From positions 1-64,000 of the forward strand of contig NZ_LGUI01000011.1 of NCBI RefSeq assembly GCF_002891295.1: a DNA stretch of 64,000 bases. Reading direction: 5' to 3'. Of this stretch, positions 49,169 through 57,687 are shown piece by piece; within the stretch, counting starts at the first letter, position 1, and each line of letters opens with the position of its first letter. The stretch comes from Streptomyces eurocidicus (GTDB lineage Bacteria; Actinomycetota; Actinomycetes; Streptomycetales; Streptomycetaceae). The position numbers and the translations under genes were made by a program. Below the pieces are notes generated by a model. That model was not told where the DNA came from and did no database searches. It was given only the letters and a program-made list of their open reading frames with translations.

Positions 49169-50758
49169 GTGTCCGAGCCGGAATACGACATCCATACCAC
49201 CGCGGGCAAGCTCGCCGACCTCCGCCGCAGGACCGAGGAGGCGACGCACGCGGGATCGGCCCGCGCGGTGGAGAAGCAGCACGCGAAGGGCAAACTGACC
49301 GCCCGGGAGCGCGTCGAACTGCTGCTGGACGAGGGGTCCTTCGTCGAACTGGACGAGTTCGCCCGGCACCGCTCGACCAACTTCGGCATCGAGCGGAACC
49401 GCCCTTACGGCGACGGCGTCGTCACCGGCTACGGCACCGTCGACGGCCGTACGGTCTGCGTCTACTCGCAGGACTTCACGGTCTTCGGCGGCTCGCTCGG
49501 CGAGGTGTACGGCGAGAAGATCGGCAAGGCCATGGACTTCGCGCTGAAGACCGGCTGCCCGATCGTCGGCATCAACGACGGCGGCGGCGCCCGCATCCAG
49601 GAGGGCGTGGTCGCCCTCGGTCTGTTCGGCGAGATCTTCCGCCGCAATGTGCACGCCTCGGGCGTGATCCCGCAGATCTCGCTGATCGTCGGCCCGTGCG
49701 CGGGCGGCGCGGTGTACTCCCCCGCGATCACCGACTTCACGGTGATGGTCGACCGGACCTCGCACATGTTCATCACCGGCCCCGACGTCATCAAGACCGT
49801 CACCGGCGAGGACGTCGGCTTCGAGGAGCTGGGCGGCGCCCGTACGCACAACGCCACGTCCGGCGTGGCCCACCACATGGCGGGCGACGAGAAGGACGCC
49901 GTCGAGTACGTCAAGGCGCTGCTCTCCTACCTCCCCTCGAACAACCTCTCCGAGCCGCCCGCCTTCCCGGAGGAGGCGGACCTGGAGGTGTCGGACTCCG
50001 ACCAGGAGCTGGACACCCTCATCCCGGACTCGGCCAACCAGCCCTACGACATGCACACCGTCATCGAGCACGTGCTGGACGACGGGGAGTTCCTGGAGAC
50101 GCAGGCGCTGTTCGCGCCGAACATCCTCACCGGCTTCGGCCGGGTCGAGGGCCACCCGGTCGGCATCGTGGCCAACCAGCCGATGCAGTTCGCCGGCTGC
50201 CTGGACATCGACGCGAGCGAGAAGGCCGCGCGGTTCGTCCGCACCTGCGACGCCTTCAACGTCCCGGTGCTCACCTTCGTGGACGTCCCGGGCTTCCTGC
50301 CGGGCACGGACCAGGAGTACAACGGCATCATCCGGCGCGGCGCCAAGCTGATCTACGCGTACGCCGAGGCCACGGTGCCGCTGATCACGGTGATCACCCG
50401 TAAGGCGTTCGGCGGGGCGTACGACGTCATGGGGTCCAAGCACCTCGGCGCCGACCTCAACCTCGCGTGGCCCACGGCGCAGATCGCGGTCATGGGCGCG
50501 CAGGGCGCGGTGAACATCCTGCACCGCCGTACGATCGCGGCCGCGGAGACCCCGGAGGAGCAGGAGGAACTGCGCGCCAAGCTCATCGCGGACTACGAGG
50601 ACACGCTGCTCAACCCGTACGCCGCGGCCGAGCGGGGCTACGTCGACGCGGTGATCATGCCGCACGAGACGCGCCGCCATGTGGTGCGGGGACTGCGGGT
50701 GCTGCGGGACAAGCGCGAGGCGCTGCCGCCGAAGAAGCACGGCAACATCCCGCTCTAG
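49169..50758 (+). CDS. pccB: Acyl-CoA (propionyl-CoA) carboxylase beta subunit
   Basis: 529-residue carboxyltransferase of the actinobacterial acyl-CoA carboxylase, converting propionyl- or acetyl-CoA to methylmalonyl- or malonyl-CoA, feeding polyketide and fatty-acid synthesis. Domains: N-terminal half to about 280 with acyl-CoA oxyanion hole FGGSLGEVYGEKIGKAMD and INDGGGARIQEGV, GPCAGGAVYSPAITDFTVMV; C-terminal half with DVPGFLPGTDQEYNGIIRRGAKL and ITRKAFGGAYDVMGSK, the biotin site. The Asp that sets propionyl specificity (in KDCTVMG-type segment) cannot be placed with certainty. GTG start at 49169 behind CAGGAG. Followed by pccE. Confidence 0.93.
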   Translation: MSEPEYDIHTTAGKLADLRRRTEEATHAGSARAVEKQHAKGKLTARERVELLLDEGSFVELDEFARHRSTNFGIERNRPYGDGVVTGYGTVDGRTVCVYSQDFTVFGGSLGEVYGEKIGKAMDFALKTGCPIVGINDGGGARIQEGVVALGLFGEIFRRNVHASGVIPQISLIVGPCAGGAVYSPAITDFTVMVDRTSHMFITGPDVIKTVTGEDVGFEELGGARTHNATSGVAHHMAGDEKDAVEYVKALLSYLPSNNLSEPPAFPEEADLEVSDSDQELDTLIPDSANQPYDMHTVIEHVLDDGEFLETQALFAPNILTGFGRVEGHPVGIVANQPMQFAGCLDIDASEKAARFVRTCDAFNVPVLTFVDVPGFLPGTDQEYNGIIRRGAKLIYAYAEATVPLITVITRKAFGGAYDVMGSKHLGADLNLAWPTAQIAVMGAQGAVNILHRRTIAAAETPEEQEELRAKLIADYEDTLLNPYAAAERGYVDAVIMPHETRRHVVRGLRVLRDKREALPPKKHGNIPL

Positions 50759-50771
50759 GAAGGGCTGTCCG

Positions 50772-50981
50772 ATGATCAAGGTTGTACGAGGCAACCCCAC
50801 GCCGGAGGAGCTGGCCGCCGCCCTGGCGGTGGTCCGGGCCCGCGCGGCGGCGGGGGGCGCTGCCGCGCGGTCCGGGGACGAGGCACGTCCGGAGTGGTCG
50901 GCGCCGGCGCGGCGGCTGGCGGCGGGTCGGGTGCCGGCCGCGGGTCCACGGGCGTGGCGGACGACGTACTGGCCGTCGTAA
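50772..50981 (+). CDS. pccE: Acyl-CoA carboxylase epsilon subunit
   Basis: 69-residue subunit that in S. coelicolor binds PccB and raises its activity. VVRGNPTPEELAAALAVVRARAA is the conserved core and WSAPARRLA the shared end. ATG 50772 lies 13 bases after pccB, with GGAAGGGCTG as ribosome site, so the two are cotranscribed. The repeat element C begins just after its stop. Confidence 0.85.
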   Translation: MIKVVRGNPTPEELAAALAVVRARAAAGGAAARSGDEARPEWSAPARRLAAGRVPAAGPRAWRTTYWPS

Positions 50982-50982
50982 G

Positions 50983-51080
50983 AACGGGGCTCCGCCCCGG
51001 ACCCCGGTCCTCAAACGCCGGACGGGCTGAAAATCAGCCCGTCCGGCGTTTGAGGACATTCGGGAAGGGGCGGGTAGGGG
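50983..51080. repeat. Dispersed palindromic intergenic element, copy C
   Basis: Perfect 23-bp inner stem (51008-51030 with 51034-51056, loop AAA) preceded by CGGGGCTCCGCCCCGG and followed by CGGGAAGGGGCGGG, the same order as in copy A. The left outer arm is missing. Begins two bases after the pccE stop, so it probably ends the pccB-pccE transcript. Confidence 0.9.
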
Positions 51081-51146
51081 AAAAGTCCCGCCCCGCCCCA
51101 CCTTGAGTACGCGTACTCAGGCGCCGCCCACCCCCACCGCGCGAGC

Positions 51147-51284
51147 ATGGAACCCATGCTGTGGTCGGATCCGCCCGAAGACCCCCCCGAGGAGCTGCGC
51201 GAAGCGCAGGCCATGCTCCGCCGGGCCGGCCTCGTGCTGGCCGTCGGCATGGTGGTGCTGTTCCTCATCCTGGGCCTGCACTGA
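51147..51284 (+). CDS. 45-residue single-span membrane protein
   Basis: ATG 51147; MEPMLWSDPPEDPPEELREAQ is an acidic cytoplasmic part and AGLVLAVGMVVLFLILGLH a C-terminal membrane helix. A plain tail-anchored micropeptide of unknown function. The ribosome site is weak, so start and expression are uncertain. It precedes the penicillin-binding protein gene by 101 bases, on the same strand. Confidence 0.5.
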   Translation: MEPMLWSDPPEDPPEELREAQAMLRRAGLVLAVGMVVLFLILGLH

Positions 51285-51385
51285 CCCCTGGTCCCCCACC
51301 GGCCCCGGGTAACTCACTGCAACCAAAATCCCCCCATTCGCATCATCACTAGAGAAATGCCCGCGATCCGGGGAGCGCGTCCCAC

Positions 51386-52849
51386 ATGAACAAACCCGTA
51401 CGGCACATATCCGTCTTCGTCGGGGTGCTCGTACTCGCCCTGCTGGTCCAGGCGACCTGGGTGCAGTTCGTGCGCGGGAACGAGCTCTCCGAGCACAAGC
51501 AGAACAAGCGGGTCCGGATCGCCTCCTTCGCCCAGCCGCGCGGCAACATCATCGTGGGCGGCCAGCCGGTCACCGGCGCCGCGGAGACCACCGGTGACTA
51601 CCGGTACAAGCGGACGTTCAAGGACGCCGAGATGTACGCCCCGGTCACCGGCTACGCCTCGCAGATCTACGGCAACAGCCAGCTGGAGTTCGTCAACGAC
51701 AAGCTGCTCAGCGGCACCGACGACAGGCTCTTCCTCCAGCGCACCACGGACATGCTCACGGGCAAGAAGCCGCGCGGCGGCGACGTGGTCACGACGATCA
51801 ACCCCAAGGCGCAGAAGGCGGCCTTCGAGGGGCTCGGCAAGTACAAGGGTGCCGTCGTCGCGCTCGACCCGCGCACGGGCAAGGTGCTCGCCCTGGCCTC
51901 CACCCCGTCCTACGACCCCTCGGTCTTCGCGGGGAACACGTACAAGGACCAGAAGGCGTGGGACGCGCTCGCGGCCGACAAGAACAAGCCGACCCTGAAC
52001 CGGGCGCTCAAAGAGCGCTACCCCCCGGGCTCGACCTTCAAGATCCTCACCGCGGCGGCCGCCCTGGAGCACGGGATCGTCTCGGACATCGACGCCAAGG
52101 GCAGCGCCCCGGTGCCGTACAAGCTGCCGCTGAGCACCACCACGGTCCGCAACGACGTGCAGACGCCGGACTGCGTCAACGGCTCCCTGAAGGCCGGCCT
52201 CCAGTGGTCGTGCAACAACGTCTTCCTGGACCTCGCGGACAAGCTGGGCACGGACAAGATGCGCGAGACCGCGGAGAAGTTCGGGTTCAACCAGCAGAAG
52301 CTCGACATCCCGGTGCGGGCCGGCGAGAGCCTCTACCCCAAGAAGCTCGACCGCCCGCAGACCGCGCTGACCGGCATGGGCCAGGGCAGCCTCGCCAGCA
52401 CACCGCTGCAGATCGCCATGATGACGGCCGGCCTCGCCAACGACGGCAAGCTGATGAAGCCCTACATGGTCGAGGAGCTGCGCGGCCCGGACCTCGGCAC
52501 GCTGGAGAAGCACAAGCCCGAGGTGATGTCGCAGGCCGTCTCCGCCGACACCGCGCGCAAGGTCCAGACCATGATGGAGAACACCGCGGAGAAGGGCACC
52601 GGCAAGGCGGCCCTGATCGACGGCGTCACGGTCGGCGCCAAGACCGGCACCGCGCAGCACGGCGTCAACAACGAGAAGCTGCCGTACGCCTGGTTCGTCT
52701 CCTACGCCAAGCAGGGCGACGGCTCGCCGGTCGCGGTGGCCGTCTTCATCGACCCCGAGGGCTCGGACATCGACCGCGAGGACATCTCCGGCGGCAAGCT
52801 CGCCGGGCCGATCGCCAAGAAGGTCATGGAGGCCGTACTCGGCAAGTGA
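51386..52849 (+). CDS. Class B penicillin-binding protein (PbpA-like transpeptidase)
   Basis: 487 residues. One N-terminal membrane helix (VFVGVLVLALLVQATWVQF, about 9-28), a short dimerisation domain (NKRVRIASFAQPRGNIIVGGQPV), and a transpeptidase domain (about 155-487) with the active-site Ser216 in PGSTFK, SCNN and KTGTAQH motifs. DD-transpeptidase cross-linking peptidoglycan. Smaller than FtsI and without PASTA domains, it resembles PbpA/PBP2-type proteins that pair with RodA/FtsW; no such partner is near. ATG 51386. Confidence 0.9.
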   Translation: MNKPVRHISVFVGVLVLALLVQATWVQFVRGNELSEHKQNKRVRIASFAQPRGNIIVGGQPVTGAAETTGDYRYKRTFKDAEMYAPVTGYASQIYGNSQLEFVNDKLLSGTDDRLFLQRTTDMLTGKKPRGGDVVTTINPKAQKAAFEGLGKYKGAVVALDPRTGKVLALASTPSYDPSVFAGNTYKDQKAWDALAADKNKPTLNRALKERYPPGSTFKILTAAAALEHGIVSDIDAKGSAPVPYKLPLSTTTVRNDVQTPDCVNGSLKAGLQWSCNNVFLDLADKLGTDKMRETAEKFGFNQQKLDIPVRAGESLYPKKLDRPQTALTGMGQGSLASTPLQIAMMTAGLANDGKLMKPYMVEELRGPDLGTLEKHKPEVMSQAVSADTARKVQTMMENTAEKGTGKAALIDGVTVGAKTGTAQHGVNNEKLPYAWFVSYAKQGDGSPVAVAVFIDPEGSDIDREDISGGKLAGPIAKKVMEAVLGK

Positions 52850-52870
52850 GGTACTGACGGATTCGCCCCG

Positions 52871-52929
52871 GTACGGGGGTCGGCTTGCGAGGGAGATGTC
52901 CCGTCTCCACCACAAGTCGGCCCCCGTAC
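52871..52929 (+). terminator. Terminator after the penicillin-binding protein gene
   Basis: GTACGGGGGTCGGCTT (52871-52886) pairs with 52914-52929 (14 of 16 positions), with a second inner hairpin in the loop. It starts 22 bases after the stop codon. Confidence 0.75.
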
Positions 52930-53055
52930 ACGTGCGTTCACCTTTTGACCACGAGAGCGAAGACTTAACCGAACCGACAATTGCTTTGCCCCTGCATTGA
53001 CCGTCGTGTGGCTAGAATCGACCAGCACGGTCACTCGAAAGGGGGTCGAGGAAGC

Positions 53056-53442
53056 ATGCGTTTACGCTCTGTCGGCACGCTCGCCGCGCTCCTCACCCTC
53101 GCGCTGGCCGTGCTGCTGACGGCCGGGTCGGCCGAGGCCCGGCAGACCCCGGCGGCCCCTTCCCTCGCCTACGCGGCGGGCCCCACGACGCCCGCCGAGA
53201 CCGAGCGCGCCCACCCCGGAGACGGCTCCGGGAACGAGACGGGCCTGTGGCGCGCCCAGGTGTCCCACCGGGGCGGAACGGCCCAGCCCCGCAAGCAGGT
53301 CCGGACCACGGCACCCCTGGGGAACTCCCCCGGGGGAACCGGCGTTGACGTCTGTACAGGGCCGCCCGACAGACGCCCCCAGGTGACGACCCGCGGCTCC
53401 GGCCGCCAAGTCGGCACGCTCCTCCAGGTCTTCAGACACTGA
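53056..53442 (+). CDS. Small secreted protein before the carbonic anhydrase gene
   Basis: 128 residues. Signal peptide (LAALLTLALAVLLTAGSAEA, about 1-29), then a mature part of low complexity (PGDGSGNETGLWRAQV, LGNSPGGTGVDVCTGPPDRRPQV) with one cysteine. No known domain. ATG 53056 behind GAGGAAG. Promoter-like TAGAAT at 53013-53018 is 38 bases upstream, though no well-spaced -35 is visible. It lies 215 bases before the carbonic anhydrase gene and may be a separate unit. Confidence 0.6.
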   Translation: MRLRSVGTLAALLTLALAVLLTAGSAEARQTPAAPSLAYAAGPTTPAETERAHPGDGSGNETGLWRAQVSHRGGTAQPRKQVRTTAPLGNSPGGTGVDVCTGPPDRRPQVTTRGSGRQVGTLLQVFRH

Positions 53443-53657
53443 TCCGCCGAAGGTCCCTGCCCCGCGCGCAGCCGACGACCGTCCGGTCACGTCATCACCC
53501 TCAGTAACGCGCGCCCACGGCAGATCTCTTCAGCGCCTTCGTCACTCTCTTCGCTGCCGCACACATCTCCGAAGCGGCATTCCCTGTCAAGACGTCCCGA
53601 TGACGCACGTCTTCGATGTCCGACCGACAACGACTACCTCCAGGAGGTAAGCCGTTC

Positions 53658-54269
53658 ATGCAGTCCCTCATCGACCACGCCCGCGCCTTCCCGACCCGCG
53701 CGCGACAGTCCCTCACCGGGGAGCTCAGCGGCCTCGCATCAGGCCAGTCCCCCGAAGCCATGTTCATCACCTGCTCCGACTCCCGGGTCGTCCCGACGCT
53801 GATCACCAACACCCGGCCGGGCGACCTCTTCGAGCTCCGGACGGCGGGCAACATCGTCCCCGAGTACAGCACCGAATACCCGGCCGGCGAGATGGCCACC
53901 ATCGAGTACGCCGTCACGGTCCTCGGGGTGCGGGACATCATCGTCTGCGGCCACTCCCACTGCGGGGCCGTGGGCGCGCTGGTCCGCGACGAGGACCTCA
54001 CCGGGGTGCCCGCCGTCCGCGGCTGGCTGGAGCGCGGGGCCTCACCCGCCCTGCGCGCCGAAGAGGGCGAGACCCCCGACGTCGCCGTCGCCGTCCCGGT
54101 GCAGCGCCACGCGCTCGCCCAGCTCGACCGGCTGCGCGCCTACCCGTGCGTCGCCGAGCGGCTCGCCGACGGCCGCCTCGGGCTGCACGCCTGGTACTAC
54201 GAGGTGCACACCGGCCTCGTGCTGGGACACCGGACCGTCGGGGACGACGCCCTCTTCCTTCCGCTGTGA
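53658..54269 (+). CDS. Beta-class carbonic anhydrase
   Basis: 203-residue zinc enzyme interconverting CO2 and bicarbonate. Ligands: Cys39 with the Asp41-Arg43 dyad in CSDSRV, His99 and Cys102 in GHSHCGAVG. Length and fold are standard; no signal peptide. ATG 53658 has CAGGAGG 11 bases upstream; an in-frame ATG at 53616 is less good. Followed at 102 bases by a SulP transporter on the same strand, a pairing seen in bacteria where SulP moves bicarbonate. Confidence 0.92.
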   Translation: MQSLIDHARAFPTRARQSLTGELSGLASGQSPEAMFITCSDSRVVPTLITNTRPGDLFELRTAGNIVPEYSTEYPAGEMATIEYAVTVLGVRDIIVCGHSHCGAVGALVRDEDLTGVPAVRGWLERGASPALRAEEGETPDVAVAVPVQRHALAQLDRLRAYPCVAERLADGRLGLHAWYYEVHTGLVLGHRTVGDDALFLPL

Positions 54270-54371
54270 CCCGCCGGCCCGGGCGCGGCCGACCGCCCCG
54301 GCTCCCTCCCGGTCCCCTCCAGGGGCCACGGGTCACTCCAGCTCGCCTTCCCCACCTCACGTGAGGAATCC

Positions 54372-55856
54372 ATGCTCACCAATCCCGGTCCCGCCGTGCT
54401 GCGGCGGGACGTAACCGCTTCGCTCGTCGTCTTCCTCGTCGCCCTCCCGCTCTGCGTCGGGGTCGCCGTCGCCTCCGGCGCGCCCGCCGAACTCGGTCTG
54501 GTCACGGGCATCGTCGGCGGTCTCGTCGTAGGGGTGCTGCCCGGCAGCTCCCTCCAGGTCAGCGGCCCGGCCGCCGGCCTGACCGTGCTCGTCTACGAGG
54601 CCGTGCAGACCCATGGCCTCGGCACCCTCGGAGTGATCGTCCTGGCCTCCGGGGCCCTCCAACTCGCCCTGGGCCTGCTCGGTTTCGGGCGCTGGTTCCG
54701 CGCCATCTCGGTCGCGGTCGTCCAGGGCATGCTGGCCGGCATCGGCCTGGTGCTGATCCTCGGCCAGTCCTACGCGATGGGCGACCTCAAGGCGCCCGGC
54801 GGCGGCCTGGAGAAGATCGCCGGGCTGCCCGGCCTCGTCTCCGGCCTCGTCTCGGACGATCAGGCGTGGAAGGCGTTCGCGCTGGGCGCCGGGACCGTCG
54901 CCGTCCTGGTGCTCTGGAAGAAGCTGCCCGCGCGCGTCTGTGGCCTGGTGCCCGCGCCGCTGGCGGCCGTGGCACTCGCCACCGGCGTGACGGCGCTGTT
55001 CTCGCTGCCCGTCGCCAAGGTCGAGGTCCAGGGTCTGTTCGAATCCATCCAGCCACCCGGCCTCGGCGACTTCACCGGCCTGGTCGACGGCGCCCTGATC
55101 GGCACCGTCCTGGCGTTCGCGCTCATCGCCTCCGCAGAGAGCCTCTTCAGCGCGGCGGCCGTGGACCGGCTGCACGACGGGCCGCGCACCGACTACGACA
55201 AGGAGCTGATGGCCCAGGGCGCGGGCAACGCCGTGTGCGGCCTGCTCGGCGCCCTGCCCATGACCGCCGTCATCGTGCGCAGCGCCGCCAACGTCCAGGC
55301 GGGCGCCCGCACCAAGGTCTCGCGGGTGCTGCACGGCCTGTGGCTGCTGCTCTTCGCGGCGCTGTTCCCGGCCGCGCTCGGGGTGATACCGGTCGCCGCG
55401 CTCGCGGGCGTCCTGGTGCACGCCGGCGGCAAGCTCGTACCCCTGCGCGAGCTGCGCCCGCTGTGGCGGGAGCATCGTGGTGAGGCGGTGGTGCTGGCGG
55501 TCACCGCGGTGGCCATCGTGGCCACCAATATGTTCGAGGGCGTCCTGGCCGGCCTGCTGCTGGCCGTGGCCAAGACCGCGTGGGAGACCTCGCGCGTCCA
55601 GCTCGACGTCAAGGACGCGGGCGAGGGCACCGTCCATGTCCGGCTGACCGGGAGCGCCACGTTCCTTCGGCTGCCGCACATGCTCGACGCCCTGGAGGCG
55701 CTGCCCAAGGACCGGCCGATCGAGCTGCACCTGTCCGGGCTGCGGCACCTGGACCACGCCTGCCGCACGGCCCTGACGAACTGGGCGGACCGGCACAACG
55801 AGGAGGGCACGGAGCCCGTGCGCGTACGGGGCGAGGTGGCCGTCGTGACCGGCTGA
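54372..55856 (+). CDS. SulP-family anion transporter with STAS domain (putative bicarbonate transporter)
   Basis: 494-residue membrane protein with 10-14 hydrophobic segments (TASLVVFLVALPLCVGVAVASG, GLVTGIVGGLVVGVLPGSSLQVSGPAAGLTV). The SulP signature region is in GPAAGLTVLV, and RVLHGLWLLLFAALFPAALGVIPVAALAGVLVHAG (part: VLHGLWLLLFAALFP) is the late conserved loop. The final 90 residues form a STAS domain (VRLTGSATFLRLPHML, HLSGLRHLDHACRTAL). Neighbouring carbonic anhydrase favours bicarbonate as substrate; sulfate is the alternative. ATG 54372 follows GTGAGGAATCC. Confidence 0.85.
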   Translation: MLTNPGPAVLRRDVTASLVVFLVALPLCVGVAVASGAPAELGLVTGIVGGLVVGVLPGSSLQVSGPAAGLTVLVYEAVQTHGLGTLGVIVLASGALQLALGLLGFGRWFRAISVAVVQGMLAGIGLVLILGQSYAMGDLKAPGGGLEKIAGLPGLVSGLVSDDQAWKAFALGAGTVAVLVLWKKLPARVCGLVPAPLAAVALATGVTALFSLPVAKVEVQGLFESIQPPGLGDFTGLVDGALIGTVLAFALIASAESLFSAAAVDRLHDGPRTDYDKELMAQGAGNAVCGLLGALPMTAVIVRSAANVQAGARTKVSRVLHGLWLLLFAALFPAALGVIPVAALAGVLVHAGGKLVPLRELRPLWREHRGEAVVLAVTAVAIVATNMFEGVLAGLLLAVAKTAWETSRVQLDVKDAGEGTVHVRLTGSATFLRLPHMLDALEALPKDRPIELHLSGLRHLDHACRTALTNWADRHNEEGTEPVRVRGEVAVVTG

Positions 55857-55907
55857 GCGCCCGGGGCGTGGCGGCGGGGGCGGTGCCGACCTCATAGGCT
55901 GGCCGGT

Positions 55908-56519
55908 ATGAACGACAGCCCCGCGCGCCGCCGCCTGGTCCTCGCCTCCCAGTCCCCCGCCCGTCTCGGGCTGCTCCGCGCCGCGGGGCTCGCGCCCGAG
56001 GTGATCGTCAGCGGGGTGGACGAGGACGCGATCACCGCCCCGAACCCCGCCGAGCTCGCCCGGGTGCTCGCCGAGGCCAAGGCCGAGGCCGTCTCCGTAC
56101 GGGCGGAGGCGGCCGGAGCGCTGGTCGTCGGCTGCGACTCGGTGCTGGAGCTGGACGGCCTGGCGCTGGGCAAACCGGCCGACGCGGAGGACGCCACGGC
56201 CCGCTGGAAGTCGATGCGCGGCCGGTCCGGGATCCTCCGGACCGGCCACTGCGTGATCGACACCGCCACCGAGCGCCGGGTGTCGGCGACCGCCTCGACG
56301 ACCGTCCGGTTCGGCGAGCCGACGGACGCCGAGATCGCGGCGTACGTGGCCTCCGGCGAACCCCTCCACGTGGCGGGCGCCTTCACCCTGGACGGCCGCT
56401 CCGCCCCGTTCCTCGACGGCATCGACGGCGACCACGGCAATGTCATCGGCCTGTCGCTGCCCCTGCTCCGCACGCTCCTCGGCGAGCTGGGGACCTCGAT
56501 CACCGACCTGTGGGTGTGA
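55908..56519 (+). CDS. maf: Maf-like nucleoside triphosphate pyrophosphatase
   Basis: 203 residues. Maf signature RLVLASQSPARLGLLRAAG at the N-terminus, VDEDA, GCDSVLELDG for catalysis, GKPADAEDA and FTLDGRSAPFLDGIDGDHGNVIGLSLP. Hydrolyses non-canonical nucleotides (dTTP/UTP or m7GTP types) and is associated with septation. ATG 55908. Ends four bases from the convergent small secreted gene. Confidence 0.92.
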   Translation: MNDSPARRRLVLASQSPARLGLLRAAGLAPEVIVSGVDEDAITAPNPAELARVLAEAKAEAVSVRAEAAGALVVGCDSVLELDGLALGKPADAEDATARWKSMRGRSGILRTGHCVIDTATERRVSATASTTVRFGEPTDAEIAAYVASGEPLHVAGAFTLDGRSAPFLDGIDGDHGNVIGLSLPLLRTLLGELGTSITDLWV

Positions 56520-56523
56520 CCGC

Positions 56524-56823
56524 CTAGAGCCCCGGCAGCAGGCCCATGACGGGCTGGGCCAGCCCGAGCACCGGGTCGAGGGCGTTCGCGGCCTTGCCGA
56601 CCTCGCTGATCTGGCCCAGCTTGTTGAGCTGGCCGAGCTGGTTGGTGGCGCCGGGGTAGATGCTCATGTCCTGCACCTGCGGTGGGTCGATCTTCGGCGG
56701 TGCGGCGACCTCCCCGGCGTTCGACACGGGCGGTTGCGGCATGGGCGCGGCCGAGACGGCGGTGACGGGCATGCTGAGGGCGGCGCCGGTGAGGACGGCC
56801 GCGGCTGCGATGCGCTTGATCAT
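56524..56823 (-). CDS. Small secreted protein
   Basis: 99 residues. Signal peptide 1-25 (IAAAAVLTGAALSMPVTAVSA), a Pro-rich segment (PMPQPPVSN), then a hydrophobic-patterned region NQLGQLNKLGQISEVGKAANALDPVLGLAQPVMGLLPGL (part: LGQLNKLGQI repeated heptad). No cysteine or known domain. Similar short secreted proteins exist next to maf in Streptomyces, as I recall. Perhaps membrane- or surface-associating. Confidence 0.65.
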   Translation of the reverse strand: MIKRIAAAAVLTGAALSMPVTAVSAAPMPQPPVSNAGEVAAPPKIDPPQVQDMSIYPGATNQLGQLNKLGQISEVGKAANALDPVLGLAQPVMGLLPGL

Positions 56824-57038
56824 GCCTGCTCCAACGAGGTCGGGGCGCGGCGGTCACCATTCCTTGCGCCACATGGGGGCCCTCCCCAGAGCCCCGCGCG
56901 GGGTGACCGGAGCCCCTCCCGTCACTCCAACATCCCTTCCCCCACGGGCGATCGGGCCGCCGGGCGGCGTTTCCCCGCGTGTCCCCCTGCGCATATTCCG
57001 GTAGAGCCGTCTCCCGAGAAGCGCCGAGGAGCCCCGTC

Positions 57039-57605
57039 ATGCCGAAGATCCTCATCACGACCGGCGACGCCGCGGAGGACCTGGAGGTCATGTATCCCTA
57101 CCAGCGGCTGCTGGAGGAGGGTTACGAGGTCGACATAGCCGCGCCGACCGTCAAGCAGCTCCAGTTCGTCGTCCACGACTTCGTGTCGACGTTCGACACG
57201 TACACCGAGAAGCCCGGCCACTGCTGGCCCGCGGACGTGGCGCTCGCCGATGTGAACCCGGCCGACTACGCCGCCGTCCTGATCCCCGGCGGGCGGGCGC
57301 CCGAGTACCTCCGGCTGGACCCGCACTTCCAGCGGATCGTCAAACACTTCTTCGCCGAGAACAAGCCCGTCGCCCACATCTGCCACGCCGTCGTGGCCCT
57401 CGCGCCGCTCGGGGTGCTCAAGGGCCGGCGCACGGCCGCCTGGCCCGCGTGCGCCCCCGACGTACGGCTGGCGGGCGGCACCTTCGTGGACGCGGAGGCG
57501 GTGGTGGACGGCAATCTGGTCTCCGCGCGCGCCTGGAACGACCACCCGGCGTGGATGCGGGCCTTCGTCGAGCTGCTGCGCGAGCAGGCCCCCGTCAAGC
57601 GCTGA
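57039..57605 (+). CDS. DJ-1/PfpI-family protein
   Basis: 188-residue glutamine-amidotransferase-like fold. The nucleophile Cys115 and neighbouring His are in AHICHAVVAL, the nucleophile elbow; VLIPGGRAPEYLR and GDAAEDLEVMYPYQRLLEEG are usual for PfpI/YhbO types. Roles range from protease/chaperone to glyoxalase or deglycase; which applies is unsettled. ATG 57039 has CGAGGAG upstream. Stands as its own unit before an IclR gene. Confidence 0.88.
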   Translation: MPKILITTGDAAEDLEVMYPYQRLLEEGYEVDIAAPTVKQLQFVVHDFVSTFDTYTEKPGHCWPADVALADVNPADYAAVLIPGGRAPEYLRLDPHFQRIVKHFFAENKPVAHICHAVVALAPLGVLKGRRTAAWPACAPDVRLAGGTFVDAEAVVDGNLVSARAWNDHPAWMRAFVELLREQAPVKR

Positions 57606-57687
57606 GCCCGGTTCCGGCGGGGCGCTCCGCCGGCTGTGCGAAGCTGGTGGGTCAGCCCGTACGGCCACCCGAAGGAGCGCTTCCGCC

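Noticed and set aside
53013..53018. Sigma-70 promoter for the small secreted gene (TTGACC ... TAGAAT)
   Set aside because: The two hexamers are only 10 bases apart, too close for a standard promoter, so it was not listed as a feature.
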